From: Propionibacteriaceae bacterium
GTDB lineage: Bacteria > Actinomycetota > Actinomycetes > Propionibacteriales > Propionibacteriaceae
Assembly: GCA_009781325.1 (NCBI GenBank)
Contig: WQYJ01000086.1
Coordinates: 1-7,833, forward strand
Direction of reading: 5' to 3'
DNA: 7,833 nt
In this document: positions 4,603 through 7,833 of the stretch, piece by piece
How the letters are laid out: each line of letters starts with the position of its first letter
Position numbering within the stretch: position 1 is the stretch's first letter
The notes under the pieces: model-generated
Told to the model about the DNA's origin: nothing
The model's database searches: none
The model's input: only the letters and a program-made list of their open reading frames with translations
Position numbers and translations under genes: made by a program

Positions 4603-7600
4603 GAATGCAGCCAGGTTTTCCATTCTCTCCGAATTGGTACGTAAATACTCATCGATTCTCTGTTGAGCATCAACGATCAATACTTGTGACACACTTCCAC
4701 TCGAGCTACCTCCTGTGGGTTTCTTTGGTTCTGACAGAACCTTTTCACCAGGGATCGTATTATTCGATGTGCCGGGGGCCACAGGCCCCACCATTGTTGT
4801 GGGTTTGCTCCACAGATCCCATCCACCTTTACCATCGGAGCGATACTCATAATCACCATCAGCCAATGGTTTCAACCCGCTGCGATCCGAGAACGTTGCG
4901 GGACTGTTGTACCCATATCGGTAGGCATTCAAACCTAGGGGGGGAACCGATGATCGAATCGGGTCGCTGGTGATAAATGCTCCGAGGGTGGGATCATAGT
5001 CGCGGGCTCCAATTCTGGTTAGACCGGAGTCATCCTTAATACCACCTACAAATCCGTGTTCACCAACCCACCCGGTGCCTGTTTGACCTCGAACTTGCCC
5101 ATAGGGATCCTGCCATTTCAGTGTCGCTTGGCGTGTCCCATGATTGATTTGTACATGAGTGGTGCCTTGCCAATCAGCGATTAATGTCCATACATCCGAG
5201 TTCGCATTCGACGTGCGTGCTGCAACGAGCTGCCCGTGATGAGAATAGTAGCGCACCGCTGATAGCGTAGATCCTGTCAACGTGATCTCCGCCCCAGCGA
5301 CATACACTGTGGTGACGCTACCTTGTTGACGAACCAAACGACTCCCTTGTGCGTCATACACCATTCGTGCCACTACCGTGCCACCTTCACTGATTTGAAC
5401 AGGGTTTCCCTGCTCATCCCAGGTCAAGGTTTGAGTAGCACCCGAGGGTCCAAGGCGACTGGTCATATTTCCTGCCGCATCATACCCATAGGTTCGTGTT
5501 CCACTGGTTGAACCAGTGGTCACAGCACTCGTCACTGTATGTGGGCGAACGGCCGTTGCACCAGCAGTGGGGTGAGTATTATTTGTGGTTGATGATGTGG
5601 TTTTAGTTCGATCAGTCTTTGACGCAACCCGACCGATCGTGTCAATACCCCAAGTGTGCCAGTACGGAGCCGGGCCTCCCAGCCCTGATTGCGTTGGAGG
5701 ATCTGAACACCCATATGTCGAAGGTGACCATGCATCGACCAACTGCCGCTGAAAATCATAAGCAAAACACTGGTTATCGGTGACAAGACCTGGCCACATC
5801 TCATGCACCCTTGTGATGTTTCCGGCTTGATCATAATTCAGACTCAAATTACCACCCGAGGGAGCATTCGTCAGATTATTTCCCCACACTTGGACTTCAT
5901 TCACACGTTCGGTTGATGCATCCCAGGCTACTACCGATTTCAATGGCCCAACACCGTTGACTTCCGCAGTAAAGCTGGCGAACAAATCATTAGAATAGTA
6001 TGACGACGTGGACACATACTGAGTTGACACACTTCCTATCGTCCCGGTAAGGCTATATGGAAATCCCACAGCGGTATACCCATATGTGAGTGTTTCTGCG
6101 TTGAGCGGGCCTGCTTTGGGTAGCACTTGAGATGACAGGGATCCATCATGATTATATGTGTAGGTTGTCGAATAACTTCCTGCAAGTTGAGAACCGATCA
6201 AACCAGTAACCGCCGGAATCACAGTCGTGGTTTTCGTGGGGCGACCAGCAGTATCATAGATGTCCACCTTATCCACGAATTGGACACCATGGGCATACCT
6301 TGTTTGGGAAGCAACCAAACCCTTCTTGACAGTGTCGTATGCTGTTGACGTCAGCAAAGCTCCCTTGGCTGTGGTGGTGGAGGTTTCCCGACCCAGTGCA
6401 TCATACACATGCCAGATAGTCACTCCACGAGCATCAGTAGTCGACAACAACAGACCCGTCTTACTAAAGACAGATTGAGTTAATCCTCGATCAGGGTCTT
6501 GCTCCGAAATCCTGTTTCCTTGGAGATCCCAGGTGTATTGCCACACATCACCCTTCGAATCAATGACCTTGGTCAGATTCCCTGCCGAATTATAGGCATA
6601 TTTGGTAGTCACACCACTATACGCAGTAGAAGGACCAAGGTGTTCTATCACATCGGTCACCCTCCCAAACACATCACTGATCGTCGTTGTTGGGGTGCCG
6701 CCTTGAGGTGGGGTGACCGCCACACGATCCCCGCCATACACAGTTGCTGTCGCCCAGTAATACACCTCGAAACCATACAAAGCATCATTGGTAACCCTAC
6801 CCGCAAAATCATAACTCAGTCGATGGGAACGGCGGATAGCTGTGCGCGAACTTGGTGCCTCAAGCATAATTCGAGGGTCAACTCTGGTCCCCACGTTGTA
6901 TTCGTCTATCAGCACTGGCTCACCAGCCGAATTATAGCTAGTGTCTACAAAGTTACGTGTATAGCGAATCGTATCTGCAGTTTGAGTTTGACGCGGTCGT
7001 AGAAAAGAATCAAAAATCGTTACCGAAGGAACATACGTGATTCCATCAGCTTGTAAAACAAGTGTCTTCACTGCATTTCGCTCTGCCCCAGCAGTTGCAT
7101 TCGTATACTCGTATTTCTTTGAGGGGGTTAGCGTTTTTGCTCGACCCGGTAACCAAACTGCGGTAACCCGACCCAACCCATCGAGCGTAGCCTCTGTGGT
7201 TTGACCACCTGGTTCCACAGTCTTAATTGGGTGCCCAGTCCTAGTGTCGAAAGTAGTCGTTGTCAGCAATGGAGTAAGCGGCCCCGAGCCATCCGGATCC
7301 GCAGATGTTATTGTCATACTCGACAATAAGCCACCAGTGGTATGAGTGTAACCATAGCTTGTTGCCTGTGCTAAAGCATCGGTCACTTTGGTAACCCGGC
7401 TCCACCCATCATACGTAATCGTTGCTGTGGTCCACCAAGTTCGTGTAGCTGAACCGGTCAACTCCTCAGCTTTTGTTAATAACCCCTGCATTACAGAACC
7501 CAACGTGGTTTTATTGTCATAGTAATAACGCGACCATGCAATTACACTCTGAGTGTCTACTGGAACCGAGCAAAAGTTAGGCATCGTTGAAGTCTCAGAA

Positions 7601-7833
7601 ACCCGATCATCCGGAAACCCCCCACTCGCATAAGTGGTACGCACACACTGTTCGTCGCCTGCGACCGCCAAATCACCCTCTGATTCCCACATCGTCACTT
7701 GGCCAAATGAATCCCGGGTCTTCACTGTTTCGCGGGAGTATCGGATCGCACCATTGGACAGCTTCTGTCGATGCTTTATTTGAGCCACATCCACCATACG
7801 AGCAGAATGACGTCCATCATTTGCTGTGACAGC
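4219..7833 (-). CDS. Rhs/YD-repeat polymorphic toxin protein with type 44 toxin tip (partial, N-terminus outside window)
   Basis: 1204 residues are visible and the frame is open through the right edge, so the ATG at 7797 is not the true start. Numbered from that Met, residues 1-110 contain DEQCVRTTYA and a SRYYYDN segment typical of actinobacterial Rhs proteins. From about 120 to 930 there are many YD-type repeats (YDGWSRVT, YDFAGRVT, YDALGRET, YDTAGRPT, YDAAGNMT), which in this family fold into a beta-strand shell around the toxin. The Rhs core ends with GARDYDPTLGAFITSDP (930-946), LNAYRYGYNSP and DRSGL (971-975), where DPxG is usual. The variable tip (976-1192) has a Gly/Ser-rich linker (about 1027-1035) and a type 44-like toxin domain at the end. 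The protein is presumably secreted and delivered to neighbouring cells on contact, as for WapA/Rhs proteins, but its secretion signal is not visible. Two probable immunity genes follow directly. Confidence 0.92.
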   Translation of the reverse strand, partial: AVTANDGRHSARMVDVAQIKHRQKLSNGAIRYSRETVKTRDSFGQVTMWESEGDLAVAGDEQCVRTTYASGGFPDDRVSETSTMPNFCSVPVDTQSVIAWSRYYYDNKTTLGSVMQGLLTKAEELTGSATRTWWTTATITYDGWSRVTKVTDALAQATSYGYTHTTGGLLSSMTITSADPDGSGPLTPLLTTTTFDTRTGHPIKTVEPGGQTTEATLDGLGRVTAVWLPGRAKTLTPSKKYEYTNATAGAERNAVKTLVLQADGITYVPSVTIFDSFLRPRQTQTADTIRYTRNFVDTSYNSAGEPVLIDEYNVGTRVDPRIMLEAPSSRTAIRRSHRLSYDFAGRVTNDALYGFEVYYWATATVYGGDRVAVTPPQGGTPTTTISDVFGRVTDVIEHLGPSTAYSGVTTKYAYNSAGNLTKVIDSKGDVWQYTWDLQGNRISEQDPDRGLTQSVFSKTGLLLSTTDARGVTIWHVYDALGRETSTTTAKGALLTSTAYDTVKKGLVASQTRYAHGVQFVDKVDIYDTAGRPTKTTTVIPAVTGLIGSQLAGSYSTTYTYNHDGSLSSQVLPKAGPLNAETLTYGYTAVGFPYSLTGTIGSVSTQYVSTSSYYSNDLFASFTAEVNGVGPLKSVVAWDASTERVNEVQVWGNNLTNAPSGGNLSLNYDQAGNITRVHEMWPGLVTDNQCFAYDFQRQLVDAWSPSTYGCSDPPTQSGLGGPAPYWHTWGIDTIGRVASKTDRTKTTSSTTNNTHPTAGATAVRPHTVTSAVTTGSTSGTRTYGYDAAGNMTSRLGPSGATQTLTWDEQGNPVQISEGGTVVARMVYDAQGSRLVRQQGSVTTVYVAGAEITLTGSTLSAVRYYSHHGQLVAARTSNANSDVWTLIADWQGTTHVQINHGTRQATLKWQDPYGQVRGQTGTGWVGEHGFVGGIKDDSGLTRIGARDYDPTLGAFITSDPIRSSVPPLGLNAYRYGYNSPATFSDRSGLKPLADGDYEYRSDGKGGWDLWSKPTTMVGPVAPGTSNNTIPGEKVLSEPKKPTGGSSSGSVSQVLIVDAQQRIDEYLRTNSERMENLAAFFTGLNPPWGPSGLVHTLKMFTFVELVKSHAYFDIKRQVEWQYLHGGSKMKTEFMYFNGQLWSAEQLGNYVFGYMGAAYGYNEEILCIAAGIYQAYEKEIHWEWLPTYFDEKDDNEKIRMGWNAYWNR

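Noticed and set aside
4605..4973. 122-codon plus-strand open frame opposite the Rhs tip
   Set aside because: Antisense to the core/tip junction of the Rhs gene, which is convincingly coding; no domain recognised.
6499..7002. 167-codon plus-strand open frame opposite the Rhs gene
   Set aside because: Antisense shadow of YD-repeat coding sequence, with no recognisable domain.
1..7833. CRISPR arrays, tRNA or rRNA genes, insertion sequences and attachment sites
   Set aside because: No regularly spaced direct repeats, no RNA-gene-like folds or conserved rRNA stretches, and no transposase or integrase coding sequence were seen on either strand.

Overview
The window looks like a chromosomal stretch from a moderate-GC Gram-positive bacterium, most likely an actinomycete (Actinomycetota). 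The main evidence is a DUF2505 protein, a family I know almost only from actinobacteria, and actinobacterial-style YD-repeat (Rhs) sequence. I cannot name the genus. All assignments were made by reading the translations; no database search was run.

Left part (1-2693): a tight three-gene cluster on the minus strand, transcribed as alpha/beta hydrolase, then a Mur ligase with a membrane-embedded N-terminus (MurF-like), then D-alanine--D-alanine ligase (Ddl, cut off at base 1). Ddl-type enzymes make the D-Ala-D-Ala dipeptide and MurF-type enzymes attach it to the muramyl tripeptide, so the last two genes form a coherent peptidoglycan-precursor pair. The hydrolase substrate is unknown. A 58-bp divergent promoter region separates this cluster from a plus-strand DUF2505 gene (2694-3167), whose start resembles a leaderless mRNA.

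Middle (3168-3359): a 192-bp gene-free gap between convergent genes. It holds one perfect DnaA-box 9-mer, a one-mismatch copy on the other strand, and a small hairpin without a T-run.

Right part (3360-7833): a minus-strand polymorphic-toxin locus. A large Rhs/YD-repeat protein (start outside the window) ends in a C-terminal tip that I read as polymorphic toxin type 44 (Ntox44). Directly downstream lie two tandem paralogous DUF5412-like proteins, each with one N-terminal membrane helix and a predicted outward-facing domain. They sit where an immunity gene is expected. The toxin tip and the paralogs are clearly more AT-rich than the Rhs core and the left-hand genes, as expected for an exchanged tip/immunity cassette.

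The most interesting hypothesis is that the two DUF5412-like membrane proteins are the immunity proteins of the type 44 toxin. Their predicted outward topology and conserved cysteine pair fit poorly with neutralising a cytoplasmic RNase, so either the toxin acts at the envelope or immunity intercepts it outside the cell.
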